This document shows positions 26,281-35,225 of a DNA stretch of 53,888 nt, one piece after another (the first letter of the stretch is position 1; every line of letters starts with the position of its first letter). A program made the translations under genes and the position numbers. Below the pieces are notes generated by a model that saw only the letters and a program-made list of their open reading frames with translations, was not told where the DNA came from and made no database searches. The stretch is taken from positions 1 through 53,888 of the forward strand of contig DVNU01000044.1 of the NCBI GenBank assembly GCA_018714165.1, given 5' to 3'. Origin of the DNA: Candidatus Coproplasma excrementipullorum. GTDB taxonomy: Bacteria > Bacillota > Clostridia > Christensenellales > Borkfalkiaceae.

Positions 26281-28155
26281 TCATTTGAGGTTCTGATGGT
26301 TTACCGAAAGATAAATCATCAGAACCGAAATATCCGCAGGGCTGACGCCCGAAATTCTGCCCGCCTGACCGAGCGAGCGGGGGCGCACCTTGTCCAGCTT
26401 TTCCCTGGCCTCCAGGCGCAGACCGTCGATGTGCAGATAGTCAATGTCTTCGGGCAGCAGCTTGTCTTCAAGCTTTTTCGTCCGCGCTATCTGCTCGCGG
26501 CCCTTCTTTAAATAGCCATCGTATTTTATTTCGACCTCCGCGCTCTCCCTAACCGACTGGCCGGCCCAGGCTAAAACATTCGTTGCCCCGCATATATCCT
26601 TTAACGAAACCCCTCTTTTGATGAGGTCTGCGGGTGAGAGCGGTTTTTTGCCCTCTTCAAGGCATTTCCCCCGCAATATGCCGTCGGCAACATCGGCGGG
26701 CAGTCTTTCTTCAAGCTCTTTAATTGCCCTCCGGCAGTCATCCTTGCGTTTTAAATAGCGGCTGTATCTCTCCTCAGTCACCAAACCACAGTCGTAGCCC
26801 TTCTGCGTCAGGCGCAGATCGGCGTTGTCCTGCCTCAGCTCAATTCTGTGCTCGGCGCGGCTGGTCATCATGCGGTAGGGTTCCTCCGTGCCCTTGGTGA
26901 CAAGGTCGTCAATCAGCACGCCGATATACGCCTCGTCGCGCCCCAGCACCAGCGGCTCCCTGCCGCGCAGTTTAAGCGAGGCGTTGAGTCCCGCCATAAG
27001 CCCCTGTGCGGCCGCCTCCTCGTAGCCCGAGGTGCCGTTAATCTGTCCCGCGGTGTACAGGTTTTTAACCTTTTTGAACTCCAGCGTGGGGTATATATCG
27101 AGCGTGTCTATGCAGTCGTACTCAATGGCATAGGCGTAGCGCATAATGTCGCAGTGCTCCAGCCCAGCAACCGAGCGGTACATATCTCTCTGAATGTCGT
27201 GGGGGAGGGAGGAGGACATGCCCTGAATGTAAGCCTCAAGCGTGTCGGCGCCTTCGGGCTCGATGAATATCTGGTGTCTCTCCTTGTCGGCAAAGCGCAC
27301 CACTTTAGTCTCGATCGAGGGGCAGTACCTCGGCCCGGTGCTGCCTATCGTGCCGTTGTACAGCGGCGAACGGTCGAGGTTTGAAAGTATTATTTCGTGC
27401 GTCGCCCTGTTGGTGTAGGTCAAATAGCAGGGCGTCTGCTCGGCGGGTACGCTGTCGTGCATGAAGGAGAAGGGGTACACGGTGGTATCGCCCTCCTGAA
27501 CGCCGCACTTTTCGGCGTCTATCGTGCGGAAGTCTATGCGGGCGGGCGTGCCCGTCTTGAACCTGCGCACGTTAAAGCCCAGTTCCATAAGGTTTGCCGT
27601 CAGCTCGGTTGCGGGCGCAAAGCCGTTGGGGCCGCTGTCCTTTATCACCTCGCCCGTAATCGTCCTGGCGTTGAGGTATACGCCCGTGGCGATAACTACG
27701 GCGCGGCATTCAAATATGCCGCCGTAGGCCGTTTCAACGCCGCATACTGTGCCCTCTTTTACCAAAATGCGCGCAGCCTCGCCCTGCACTATGCGAAGGT
27801 TTCGGGTGTGCTCCAGCACATATTTCATTCTGCGGTGGTAGGCGTTCTTGTCGCACTGGCACCTCAGCGACTGCACCGCCGCGCCCTTGCCTATGTTGAG
27901 CATTTTGAACTGCATTGCCGTCTCGTCGGCGTTTATGCCCATCTCGCCTCCCAGCGCGTCTATCTCGCGCACCAGGTGGCCCTTGGCCGTGCCGCCTATC
28001 GAGGGGTTGCACGCCATAAAGGCTATGCTGTCCAGATTGAGCGTCAGCATAGCCGTCTTAAGTCCCGTGCGCGCGCAGGCGAGAGCGGCCTCGCACCCCG
28101 CGTGCCCCGCGCCGATGACTATGATATCAAAATTTCCTTCTATAAAGTTATGCAT
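26281..28155 (-). CDS. mnmG: tRNA uridine-5-carboxymethylaminomethyl modification enzyme
   Basis: The 624-residue FAD protein works with MnmE to modify the wobble uridine of several tRNAs. The N-terminal FAD motif IIVIGAGHAGCEAALA, NPSIGGTAKGHLVREIDALGG, RRFKTGTPARIDFRTID, the LYTAGQINGTSGYEEAAAQG block and the C-terminal GISGVSPADISVLMIYL region are all present, and the length is standard. It lies directly downstream of dnaA in the same direction, separated by a repeat and the dnaA terminator; closeness of mnmG to dnaA is common near bacterial origins. mnmE is not in the window. Ribosome site AAGAGG precedes the ATG. Confidence 0.97.
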   Translation of the reverse strand: MHNFIEGNFDIIVIGAGHAGCEAALACARTGLKTAMLTLNLDSIAFMACNPSIGGTAKGHLVREIDALGGEMGINADETAMQFKMLNIGKGAAVQSLRCQCDKNAYHRRMKYVLEHTRNLRIVQGEAARILVKEGTVCGVETAYGGIFECRAVVIATGVYLNARTITGEVIKDSGPNGFAPATELTANLMELGFNVRRFKTGTPARIDFRTIDAEKCGVQEGDTTVYPFSFMHDSVPAEQTPCYLTYTNRATHEIILSNLDRSPLYNGTIGSTGPRYCPSIETKVVRFADKERHQIFIEPEGADTLEAYIQGMSSSLPHDIQRDMYRSVAGLEHCDIMRYAYAIEYDCIDTLDIYPTLEFKKVKNLYTAGQINGTSGYEEAAAQGLMAGLNASLKLRGREPLVLGRDEAYIGVLIDDLVTKGTEEPYRMMTSRAEHRIELRQDNADLRLTQKGYDCGLVTEERYSRYLKRKDDCRRAIKELEERLPADVADGILRGKCLEEGKKPLSPADLIKRGVSLKDICGATNVLAWAGQSVRESAEVEIKYDGYLKKGREQIARTKKLEDKLLPEDIDYLHIDGLRLEAREKLDKVRPRSLGQAGRISGVSPADISVLMIYLSVNHQNLK

Positions 28156-28170
28156 AATGGTGCCTCTTGC

Positions 28171-28430
28171 CGTGAAATACAGAGCAAAGCACTGCGTGAA
28201 ATGCGCCCGCGGCGCGTGAAATGAATACCTGCGGTATTCGTGAAATACACAGCTGCGCTATGCGTTATGGTATAAATAATGCGGCGTAGCCGCAAAGATG
28301 CTCACTACAACGCAACCTGTAAGGGTGCATTTCACACCGCCTTTGACAAAGCCGATTGAAATAATGTGTTGAGGCGGTATTTCACTCCGCATAAGCGGAA
28401 TTTCACGCACGGCAAAGCCGTGCAATTCAC
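28171..28430. repeat. Palindrome-array element, GTGAAAT/ATTTCAC linker type
   Basis: Left linkers gtgaaat, right linkers atttcac. Cassettes include gcgcccgcggcgc, gaatacctgcggtattc, ccgcataagcgg and gcacggcaaagccgtgc. The core is at about 28258-28313 (tgcgtta...caacgca, with hairpin tgcggcgtagccgca). The ccgcc...ggcgg module (about 28336-28378) is shared with the ATGAATT-type arrays, which ties both linker types into one family. Confidence 0.8.
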
Positions 28431-28433
28431 TCA

Positions 28434-28467
28434 AAAAGTAATTGCCCGTAAACGGGCAATTACTTTT
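28434..28467 (-). terminator. Terminator of dnaA
   Basis: A 15-bp stem, aaaagtaattgcccg and complement, with a four-base loop, directly after the dnaA stop in transcription direction. The A/T ends make it usable in both directions. Confidence 0.75.
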
Positions 28468-28479
28468 GGGATTTGGCAA

Positions 28480-29844
28480 TTATTTTTTGAGTACTATGTT
28501 TTTAATGTCGTCTATGTCCTTGGCCACGCGGTCGTTTACGGCCTTCATCTCCTCAACCTTGTTGCGCGAATATAGTATCGTTGTGTGGTTGCGGTTGCCC
28601 AGCGCCTTGCCTATGGACATCAGGGGGAGGGACAACAGCTCGCACATCAGATAGCAGCATATCTGCCTGGGCTGGACGAGTTCCTTTTTCTTGCACTTGC
28701 CCACAAGGTCGTCCTTGGTCACGCGGTAGTAGGAGCAGACGGCGTTTATTATCGAGTCGGGCGTTATCTCCTCCTTGCCGTCCTCGGACACGGCCTCGTT
28801 GAGCGCGCTCGACGCAAGCGAAACGGTTATGGGAACCTCGTGCAGTTTGCTGGCAAATATTACCTTTGTCAGCCTGCCCTCAAGCGTCCTCACGTCGTCG
28901 CCCGAATCCTGGGCCAGGAAGGTTAAAACTTCGTCGGGCACAATGCACTTCTTTTCAAAGGCCTTGCGTTTTAAAATGGCAATCTTTGTCTCAAAGTTGG
29001 GGGGCAGAATGTCGAACACCAACCCGCCCGAAAAGCGCGTCTTCAATCTCTCCTCAAGCGCCGTCAGCTCCTTGGGCGGCTGGTCTGAGGAGATGACTAT
29101 CTGCTTGCCCTTGGAAACCAGCTCGTTGAAGGTGTGGAAAAACTCCTCCTGCACGGCCTTCTTGTTGGCGATAAACTGAATGTCGTCGATGATTAAAACG
29201 TCGGCGGAGCGGTAGTGCTGTCTGAGTTTGTTACCGCGATCGCGCGCGTCGGGCCCGCGGCTTGTGAACATCGTGTCTATAATCTCGTTTATAAACTGCT
29301 CGCAGGTCACGTAAATTACCTTCAGGTTGGGCTTTTCGGCCACGATCTTGTTGGCAATCGCCTGCATAAGGTGGGTCTTGCCCAGGCCCGTGCCGCCGTA
29401 TATGAACAGCGGGTTATAAGTGCCCGCGGGGTCTTCGGCCACGTTAAGGGCCGCCGCGTACACAAATTCATTGTTCTTGCCCACGACGAATGAATCGAAT
29501 GTATACTTCTTGTCGAGGTTGGCGGGGGGAGTATAGTTGTCCTCGGCGGCGGGCGGGTTGTAGGCGTACTCGCCGCTGCCTTCAACGACCAGGCGGAAGT
29601 CGGATACGCCCACGTCGGCCTTTATTATGGCCTCGCGCATCTTCTCCGCAAGGGTGCCCGTAATGTACTGGGCAAAATTTTCGTTGGGTGTTTCAAGCAC
29701 GATATAGCGCCCGTCGACGTCGACGGGTCTGAGCTTTTCTATATACGTAATGTAGGAGATGTGGCTGACAGTCTCCCGCATTTTTTCCTTTATAGGATCG
29801 TAAATAAAATCGAAGTTCGCGCTACCGGCCATAATTGTCGTCAA
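28480..29844 (-). CDS. dnaA: Chromosomal replication initiator protein DnaA
   Basis: The 454-residue protein has the four DnaA regions. The N-terminal domain I is followed by a linker rich in Asn/Pro. The AAA+ domain has YTFDSFVVGKNNEFVYAAAL, Walker A GGTGLGKTHLMQAI (near 150), Walker B VLIIDDIQFIA and KTRFSGGLVFDI. Domain IV carries the DNA-binding signature MSIGKALGNRNHTTILYS near the end. TTG 29844 and ATG 29832 are both possible; AAAGGGA sits 1 base before the TTG and 13 before the ATG, so the start is unresolved. The gene diverges from recF, and dnaN is not between them, unlike the usual dnaA-dnaN-recF order. Confidence 0.97.
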   Translation of the reverse strand: MTTIMAGSANFDFIYDPIKEKMRETVSHISYITYIEKLRPVDVDGRYIVLETPNENFAQYITGTLAEKMREAIIKADVGVSDFRLVVEGSGEYAYNPPAAEDNYTPPANLDKKYTFDSFVVGKNNEFVYAAALNVAEDPAGTYNPLFIYGGTGLGKTHLMQAIANKIVAEKPNLKVIYVTCEQFINEIIDTMFTSRGPDARDRGNKLRQHYRSADVLIIDDIQFIANKKAVQEEFFHTFNELVSKGKQIVISSDQPPKELTALEERLKTRFSGGLVFDILPPNFETKIAILKRKAFEKKCIVPDEVLTFLAQDSGDDVRTLEGRLTKVIFASKLHEVPITVSLASSALNEAVSEDGKEEITPDSIINAVCSYYRVTKDDLVGKCKKKELVQPRQICCYLMCELLSLPLMSIGKALGNRNHTTILYSRNKVEEMKAVNDRVAKDIDDIKNIVLKK

Positions 29845-29942
29845 TTCCCTTTGTGTTTTACAAAAAATGTGCTAAAATAGAGTAGTAATTTTCTATCATT
29901 ATAGTACAATTTGAGTGTAAAGTACAGTATTTTGGCAAAAAA
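29845..29942. promoter_or_regulatory. Divergent dnaA/recF promoter region, A/T-rich
   Basis: The 98-bp gap holds a minus-strand -10 TATAAT (29898-29903) for dnaA with a poor -35. For recF there is a plus-strand TTGTGT, 16 bp, extended -10 TGCTAAAAT (about 29850-29877). I found no TTATCCACA-type DnaA boxes here, so I do not call it an origin. Confidence 0.45.
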
Positions 29943-31028
29943 ATGCGCATAAAAAATTTGATGTTAAAAAATTTCAGAAATTACGCGGCCGAGCAGTTCG
30001 AATTCTCCGAAGGTCTCAACATCTTAACGGGCCGCAACGCCCAGGGCAAGACAAACTGCGCGGAGGCGGTGTTCTATCTGTGCACGGGCACTTCGCCCCG
30101 CGCCCGCCGCGACAAGCAGATGATAAAGTACGGCGAGGAGCAGGCCGAAATTTCCGCCCTGTGCGCGGGCCGCTACGGCGACATATCTCTCTCGGCCGCC
30201 ATACGCGAAAACGGTCGGGAGATAAAGGTCAACGGCAACAAGATAACGCGCAATGCCGACCTTTTGGGCAATTTATACGCCGTATTCTTTTCCCCTCAGG
30301 AACTTCGGCTCATTCAGGACGGCCCCGACGAGCGCAGGCGCTTTTTGAACATATCGCTCTCCCAGCTTTCGCGCCCCTATTATACGGCGCTCACACGCTA
30401 CAACCGTATACTCGAACAGCGCAACAACCTGCTCAAAAATAAGGATTTAGAGCTCGTGTTCGACACCCTCCCCGTATGGGACGAACAGTTGTGCGCATAC
30501 GCCGCCACAGTCGCGCGGCGCAGGGCAGACTACATCGCCGACCTCGCCCCGCTGGCCGCCGAGGCGCACGCCTTTTTGACCGACGGCAGGGAGAAGCTGG
30601 AGATTTCGCCCGAAAAGAAGTACAAGGGCAGCGAGAACGAGCTGGAGGCCCGCCTATATGACGAGCTGAAGAACAATTACGACCGCGACATCCGCTTAGG
30701 TTTCACGGCTTCGGGTCCCCATCGCGACGACATAGACATAAAGATAGACGGCGAGGACGCCAAAACGTATGCCTCGCAGGGCCAGACGCGCACGGCCGCG
30801 CTTGCCATAAAGCTGGCCGAGGTTGAAATTTTTAAGTCGGCCAGCGGCGAATACCCCGTGCTCATACTCGACGACGTGCTGTCCGAACTCGACCTCATGC
30901 GCCGCAAAAAGCTGGTGGCGCGCACCGAGGGACTGCAGACCATATTGACCTGCACCCATGCCGAGCGGGTATTTGCGGGCAGGCAGACTACGCGAATAAG
31001 AATAGAGGGGGGTGCAATCAAGAGATGA
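29943..31028 (+). CDS. recF: DNA replication/repair protein RecF
   Basis: The 361-residue SMC-like ATPase loads RecA at gaps and helps restart stalled forks. Walker A GRNAQGKTNCAEAVFYL is near residue 34, the signature ASQGQTRTAALAIKLAE near 277, and the Walker B YPVLILDDVLSELD near 300. Length is normal. The start ATG follows an A7 run and no Shine-Dalgarno is seen. The stop overlaps the next gene as ATGA, so recF, the PHP gene and vanW form one coupled operon. Confidence 0.96.
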   Translation: MRIKNLMLKNFRNYAAEQFEFSEGLNILTGRNAQGKTNCAEAVFYLCTGTSPRARRDKQMIKYGEEQAEISALCAGRYGDISLSAAIRENGREIKVNGNKITRNADLLGNLYAVFFSPQELRLIQDGPDERRRFLNISLSQLSRPYYTALTRYNRILEQRNNLLKNKDLELVFDTLPVWDEQLCAYAATVARRRADYIADLAPLAAEAHAFLTDGREKLEISPEKKYKGSENELEARLYDELKNNYDRDIRLGFTASGPHRDDIDIKIDGEDAKTYASQGQTRTAALAIKLAEVEIFKSASGEYPVLILDDVLSELDLMRRKKLVARTEGLQTILTCTHAERVFAGRQTTRIRIEGGAIKR

Positions 31029-31855
31029 TACGTGCCGATATGCACATACACACATATTATTCGGACGGAACGCAGTCGCCCGGATACGTGGTGAGCGCGG
31101 CAAAGGCCGCGGGGGTAAACCTCATATGCGTAACCGACCACGACACAATGGGCGCGAGCGGCGAGGTAAAACGCCTTGCCTTTAAGGCGGGCATACGCGC
31201 CTTCGACGGCATAGAAATTTCTGCCTACGGCGAGGTCAAGGTGCACATTTTGGGCTACGGGCTCAACAGGGAGTGCGCCGCCTTTAAAAGCTATTATAAG
31301 GAGGCGGTGGAGGGCTCCGTCGCCCGCTGTGAGGATACATTGAACAGGCTCAGGGCGCGGGATATTGTCGTGCCGATCGACGATGTTCTGGCCGAGCGCA
31401 CGGTTGAAGATACGCCCGTCCACTCAATGTTCATCTGCCGCGCGGCGGCAAAGCTGGGCTATGCAAAGAGCGCGGGCGAGTTCTATTTAACCTATCTCGT
31501 CGACGGCAAGTGCGCGCACTCGCGCGTGGGCAGGCTCACGCCCGAACAGGCCGTGCAGACCATAAACGCCTGCGGCGGCTGGGCCTCGGTTGCGCACCCC
31601 GGCAGGATTGCGCTGGAAAAAAGTGTAAAGGAAGAGCTTATTTCCCGCCTCAAGGGGCTGGGTTTGTGCGGCATAGAGGCCGTGTATTCGGGGCATACTG
31701 TAGATGAAACGGCTTACTACAAGGAGATTGCGGAAAGGTACTCTCTTTTGGTCACGGGCGGTTCGGACGCGCATTTTGCCGCGGGGCCGCGCTTTATCGG
31801 CACGCCCGAATTTTACCCCGACGAAAAACTGCTTTCCGCGCTGGAAAAATTTTGA
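31025..31855 (+). CDS. PHP-domain phosphoesterase
   Basis: The 276-residue protein has the PHP metal site: ADMHIHTYYSDGTQ, CVTDHDTMGASGEV, FDGIEISAYGEVKVHILGYG, and the C-terminal GGSDAHFAAGP. Relatives of the YciV/RNase AM type remove nucleotides from 3',5'-bisphosphates or trim RNA 5' ends; others are histidinol-phosphatase-like. The length and motif spacing fit the YciV group, but substrate cannot be read from sequence. It overlaps recF by 4 bases (ATGA) and vanW by 4 bases (TTGA), implying translational coupling at both ends. Confidence 0.88.
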   Translation: MIRADMHIHTYYSDGTQSPGYVVSAAKAAGVNLICVTDHDTMGASGEVKRLAFKAGIRAFDGIEISAYGEVKVHILGYGLNRECAAFKSYYKEAVEGSVARCEDTLNRLRARDIVVPIDDVLAERTVEDTPVHSMFICRAAAKLGYAKSAGEFYLTYLVDGKCAHSRVGRLTPEQAVQTINACGGWASVAHPGRIALEKSVKEELISRLKGLGLCGIEAVYSGHTVDETAYYKEIAERYSLLVTGGSDAHFAAGPRFIGTPEFYPDEKLLSALEKF

Positions 31856-33153
31856 AGAGAGCTTATAAAGCACTTGCGGTACTCGCGTTCGCCGTGGGTG
31901 CCTTTTTAATTTTTGGCGCATGGGGAAGGTTTCTTCCGCGCGGAGTGTTCATAGACGGCGTCGATGTGGGAGGAATGACGCGCACGGCGGCCGTAGCCGC
32001 CGTGCGCGCACAAAAAACGGAGGCTCTTAAGGACAAAGAGCTGATAGTATGCGCCGGCGAAACAACGTATTCATTCACCTATCCCGAATTTAACTTCACC
32101 GATAACTTGCAGGAGCTGGCGGGCGGCATACGAAAAAAGGGCCGCTACTCTTCGGGCGCGCGCGTCTATCTCAACGGCGCAGAGCGGATAGCATCAAACA
32201 TCTGCTCGCAGACCGACCGTCAACCTGTGGAGCCGTATGCCGTCTTTAACAGTACGGGCGCGCCCTTCACCTACTGCGAGGGAAGCGACGGGGTCATGAC
32301 AGACCGCGCCGCACTGCTTTGCGACATAGACGCCAGTCTCAACGGCGCGTTTGAAAAAGTTACTGTAAAGACGAATACCATACCGCGAAAAAGGTCGACA
32401 GACGACGTAAAACGTGAAACATCCCTTTTGTACAGCTTCGCCACTTACTTCGACGGCGACAACGCCCCGCGCTCGTCCAACATAGCGCTGGCCGCCTCCA
32501 AGATCAACGGCACAATTCTTGGCGCTGGGTGCACGTTCTCCTTCAACGACGTTGTCGGCCCGCGCACGGCCGCAAACGGCTTTTCGCCCGCCAAAATTAT
32601 TTCGGGCGGGCAGTTTGTCGAGGGGGTGGGTGGCGGCGTGTGCCAGGTCTCGACCACGCTCTACAACTCCGCCCTGCTTGCGGGGCTTGAAATTGAAGAA
32701 TACCACCCGCACTCGCTCAAGGTCGGCTACGTTTCGCCCTCGCGCGACGCTATGGTCAGCGGAACGTACTTCGATTTAAAGTTCAAAAACAACAGAAAGA
32801 CCCCGATATATATCCGCGTCAACACCTCGCGCGGCGCCATAGCGTGCAACATCTACGGCGAGAACGACGGGGTCAAGCGCTCCTTTGTCTCGCGCACGGT
32901 CGGCACCATTCCCCAGCCCGAAGATATAGTGCTGGAGGGCGAAGAGGGGCTCGTCTCGCAGGGGCGCGAGGGGACATTGAGCGAGGGCTACCTCGTAGAG
33001 GAGAGGGACGGCTGCCGCACGCAGAGGCTGATACGCAGGGACAAATACGCCGCCGCGCCCACCATACGCCGCACGCCCGCGCTCCTGCCAGACGGCGGGG
33101 AGGACGGACAAATTGACGGTCAGGAGTGTAAAAATACAAACGACGGCGACTAA
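31852..33153 (+). CDS. VanW family protein, membrane-anchored
   Basis: The 433-residue protein starts with a single hydrophobic segment (LAVLAFAVGAFLIFGAWG, residues 8-25) and no lipobox, so it is likely anchored with the bulk outside. A peptidoglycan-binding-4-like region (about 30-170) precedes the VanW domain, whose core reads NIALAASKINGTILGAGCTF, FNDVVGPRTAANGF, VGGGVCQVSTTLYNSALLAG, and EEYHPHSLKV. A G5-like region (about 345-400) follows. The function of VanW domains is not established; they are linked to cell-wall biology. The start is TTG 31852, overlapping the PHP stop. The final 40 residues are low-complexity, D/G/Q-rich. Confidence 0.88.
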   Translation: MKRAYKALAVLAFAVGAFLIFGAWGRFLPRGVFIDGVDVGGMTRTAAVAAVRAQKTEALKDKELIVCAGETTYSFTYPEFNFTDNLQELAGGIRKKGRYSSGARVYLNGAERIASNICSQTDRQPVEPYAVFNSTGAPFTYCEGSDGVMTDRAALLCDIDASLNGAFEKVTVKTNTIPRKRSTDDVKRETSLLYSFATYFDGDNAPRSSNIALAASKINGTILGAGCTFSFNDVVGPRTAANGFSPAKIISGGQFVEGVGGGVCQVSTTLYNSALLAGLEIEEYHPHSLKVGYVSPSRDAMVSGTYFDLKFKNNRKTPIYIRVNTSRGAIACNIYGENDGVKRSFVSRTVGTIPQPEDIVLEGEEGLVSQGREGTLSEGYLVEERDGCRTQRLIRRDKYAAAPTIRRTPALLPDGGEDGQIDGQECKNTNDGD

Positions 33154-33167
33154 TTGCGCAAAAATCA

Positions 33168-33196
33168 TTGTGTTTTGCCGCGTTATATGATATAAT
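33168..33196 (+). promoter_or_regulatory. Promoter of plsX-rnc
   Basis: TTGTGT (33168-33173), 17 bp, extended -10 TGATATAAT (to 33196); ATG is 78 bases downstream. Confidence 0.65.
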
Positions 33197-33273
33197 CATA
33201 TAAGCGGTACTATGCGCGCCGCGGATGCGGCGCGCAACCGCACCTCAAACCAACAAAATACAAGGGGTGACAT

Positions 33274-34308
33274 ATGGATAAGATTATAGTCGACGGAATG
33301 GGCGGCGACAACGCGCCCGCCTCCGCTTGCGAGGGCGTAGCCCGCGCCTTGAACGAGGATAAAAATTTATACATAATCCTCACGGGCAGAAAGGCGGAAC
33401 TGGAAAACTGCCTCAAAAACTGCACATATCCTGCGGACAGGCTGGAGATTGTCGACTGTCCCGACGTAATAGACATGAACGACATCCCCACCGAGGCCGT
33501 AAAAAAGAAGAATTCATCCCTCATGCAGGCCTTCTGGATGCTCAAGAAGAATGACGACATCGCAGGCCTCGTCACGGCGGGCTCTACGGGCGCCACAATT
33601 GTCGGCGGACAGCTCATACTGGGCAGAATACGCGGCATAAAGAGGCCCGCCCTCACCCCCGCGGTGCCCAACGTCAACGGCAAGATGGTCGTGCTGTGCG
33701 ACTGCGGCGCCAACGCCGAATGCAAGCCCTCAATGCTCTGCCAGTTCGCCCTGCTTGGTTCGGCCTATTCAACCGTCGGCCTGGGCGTAAAAAATCCCAA
33801 GGTCGGCCTTTTAAACAACGGCACCGAGGAGCACAAGGGCGACCCCGTGCACCAGCAGGCCTATAAGTACCTCACGCAGATGAAGGGCATAAACTTCGTC
33901 GGCAACATCGAGGGGCGCGACATCAACACCGCCGACATCGACGTCGTCGTCTCCGACGGTTTTTCGGGCAACATCGCCTTAAAGACGATGGAGGGCACGG
34001 CCAAGATGATTTTAAAGACCATGAAAAAACAGCTCATGGCCGACACGCGCTCCAAGCTAGGCGCCCTGCTCTGCAAAAAGGCCATAAAGCGCATGCGCGC
34101 AGACCTCGATTTCGAGGCGGCAGGCGGCGCAATGCTATTGGGCGTTAAAAAAGTTGTCGTCAAAAACCACGGCTCGTCCACGGCCGTATCCATTTGCAAC
34201 GCCGTGCACAAGGCGGCCGAACTCTACCGTTCGGGTCTCATTCAGAAGGTTGAAAGTCTGTTAGAGCAGGCCGATTTAAGTTCGGTCATCGCCCAGGAAG
34301 ATGAATAA
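33274..34308 (+). CDS. plsX: Phosphate acyltransferase PlsX
   Basis: The 344-residue enzyme makes acyl-phosphate from acyl-ACP for phospholipid synthesis. The N-terminal IIVDGMGGDNAPASACEG, GLVTAGSTGATIVGG near 90, PAVPNVNGKMVVLCDCGANAE near 130, LLNNGTEEHKGDPVHQQAY near 175 and SDGFSGNIALKTMEG near 228 are the family blocks. RBS AAGGGGTG is 7 bases from the ATG. It overlaps rnc by 8 bases (ATGAATAA). Usually acpP lies between plsX and rnc; it is absent here. Confidence 0.96.
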   Translation: MDKIIVDGMGGDNAPASACEGVARALNEDKNLYIILTGRKAELENCLKNCTYPADRLEIVDCPDVIDMNDIPTEAVKKKNSSLMQAFWMLKKNDDIAGLVTAGSTGATIVGGQLILGRIRGIKRPALTPAVPNVNGKMVVLCDCGANAECKPSMLCQFALLGSAYSTVGLGVKNPKVGLLNNGTEEHKGDPVHQQAYKYLTQMKGINFVGNIEGRDINTADIDVVVSDGFSGNIALKTMEGTAKMILKTMKKQLMADTRSKLGALLCKKAIKRMRADLDFEAAGGAMLLGVKKVVVKNHGSSTAVSICNAVHKAAELYRSGLIQKVESLLEQADLSSVIAQEDE

Positions 34309-34918
34309 TATTCAATCCGCGCTGGGCTACGCCTTTAAAGATGGCGAGTTTCTGCGCCGCGCGCTCACATTAAAGGGCGCCGACGAGAACTTCAACAACG
34401 AAAGTTTAGAGTGCCTGGGCGACTCGCTTATAGGCTTTGTCGCCGCCTGCAAATTCTATGCCGACGGGCTGGACGAAGGCGGCATAACCGCCCGCAAAAA
34501 GGCGGTGGTGAACGACCGCGCTTTAACCGAAGTTTCGCGCTCGCTTGGTCTGGATAAGGCGCTCATAAAGCCCAAGGGCGCGTTCAACAACAAAAAGGCC
34601 GTTCCCTCGGCGTACGAGGCGGTTGCCGCGGCAATATACCTCGACGGCGGCATGGAGCAGGCGCAGGCGTTCATACTGCGCACTCTCGATTTTTCGCGCC
34701 AGGAGCGCGACTACATCGCCCTCCTGCAGGAGGCGCTCCAGGCCAAAAGACAGCCCCTTCCCGTATACAGCCACGGGCTGGACGAAGGTGAAGGCGGGCA
34801 GCACGATTTTGTGGTCACCGTGCAGGCCGAAGGACTCACCTTTATAGGCCGCGGAGGCAACACTGCCGCAGCAAAGCGCGACGCCGCAGAGAGGGCATAT
34901 AAGGCGCTGTTTGGCTGA
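34301..34918 (+). CDS. rnc: Ribonuclease III with an altered active site
   Basis: The 205-residue protein has an N-terminal RNase III domain (1-130) and a C-terminal double-stranded-RNA-binding domain (about 137-205: DYIALLQEALQ to RDAAERAYKAL). The catalytic helix reads NNESLECLGDSLIG, keeping the two Glu and the Asp that match E38, E41 and D45 of E. coli. The second half of the site reads VPSAYEAVAAAIYLDGG where the family has ADxxEA. By this alignment the metal-ligand Asp (E. coli D114) is Ser while the following Glu is kept. The usual ALTHxSY motif is also changed to ALTLKGA. It may cleave weakly or mainly bind RNA. It is coupled to plsX. Confidence 0.9.
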   Translation: MNNIQSALGYAFKDGEFLRRALTLKGADENFNNESLECLGDSLIGFVAACKFYADGLDEGGITARKKAVVNDRALTEVSRSLGLDKALIKPKGAFNNKKAVPSAYEAVAAAIYLDGGMEQAQAFILRTLDFSRQERDYIALLQEALQAKRQPLPVYSHGLDEGEGGQHDFVVTVQAEGLTFIGRGGNTAAAKRDAAERAYKALFG

Positions 34919-34937
34919 TGACAGCCTTTGGCAGCCG

Positions 34938-35201
34938 ATGAATTGCGCTTTGCGCATGAATGTTCGGCACGGGTGCCTCAATGAATTGAAGGCAGAGCCT
35001 TCGTGAATTCTCGCAGCCTATGGTTGTTCCATTTTGGTAAAAATTATTTAAAATATTTCTCGCCTCAATGCACGCTTTGGCGTGCTATTAATGCCGCCAT
35101 ATTATGCTCTTGATTGAAAAGAGTGGTTGAGGCGGCAGTTCATGGCACGCCAGTGCCAATTCATGCAAACGCAGTTTGCAATTCATTCAGCCATGGGCTG
35201 A
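34938..35201. repeat. Palindrome-array element, full copy upstream of smc
   Basis: Left cassettes gcgctttgcgc and gaaggcagagccttc lead to the core at about 35030-35070. Then come gcacgctttggcgtgc, the gccgcc...ggcggc module (about 35093-35136), and ggcacgccagtgcc, gcaaacgcagtttgc and ttcagccatgggctgaa with AATTCAT-type linkers. It occupies the leader of smc. Confidence 0.85.
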
Positions 35202-35225
35202 ACACCCTGCGTTAATGAGGTTCTT

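Noticed and set aside
29130-29145. DnaA box (TTTTCCACA complement) near dnaA
   Set aside because: Single match within the dnaA coding sequence where the codons are required by the conserved protein; no cluster.
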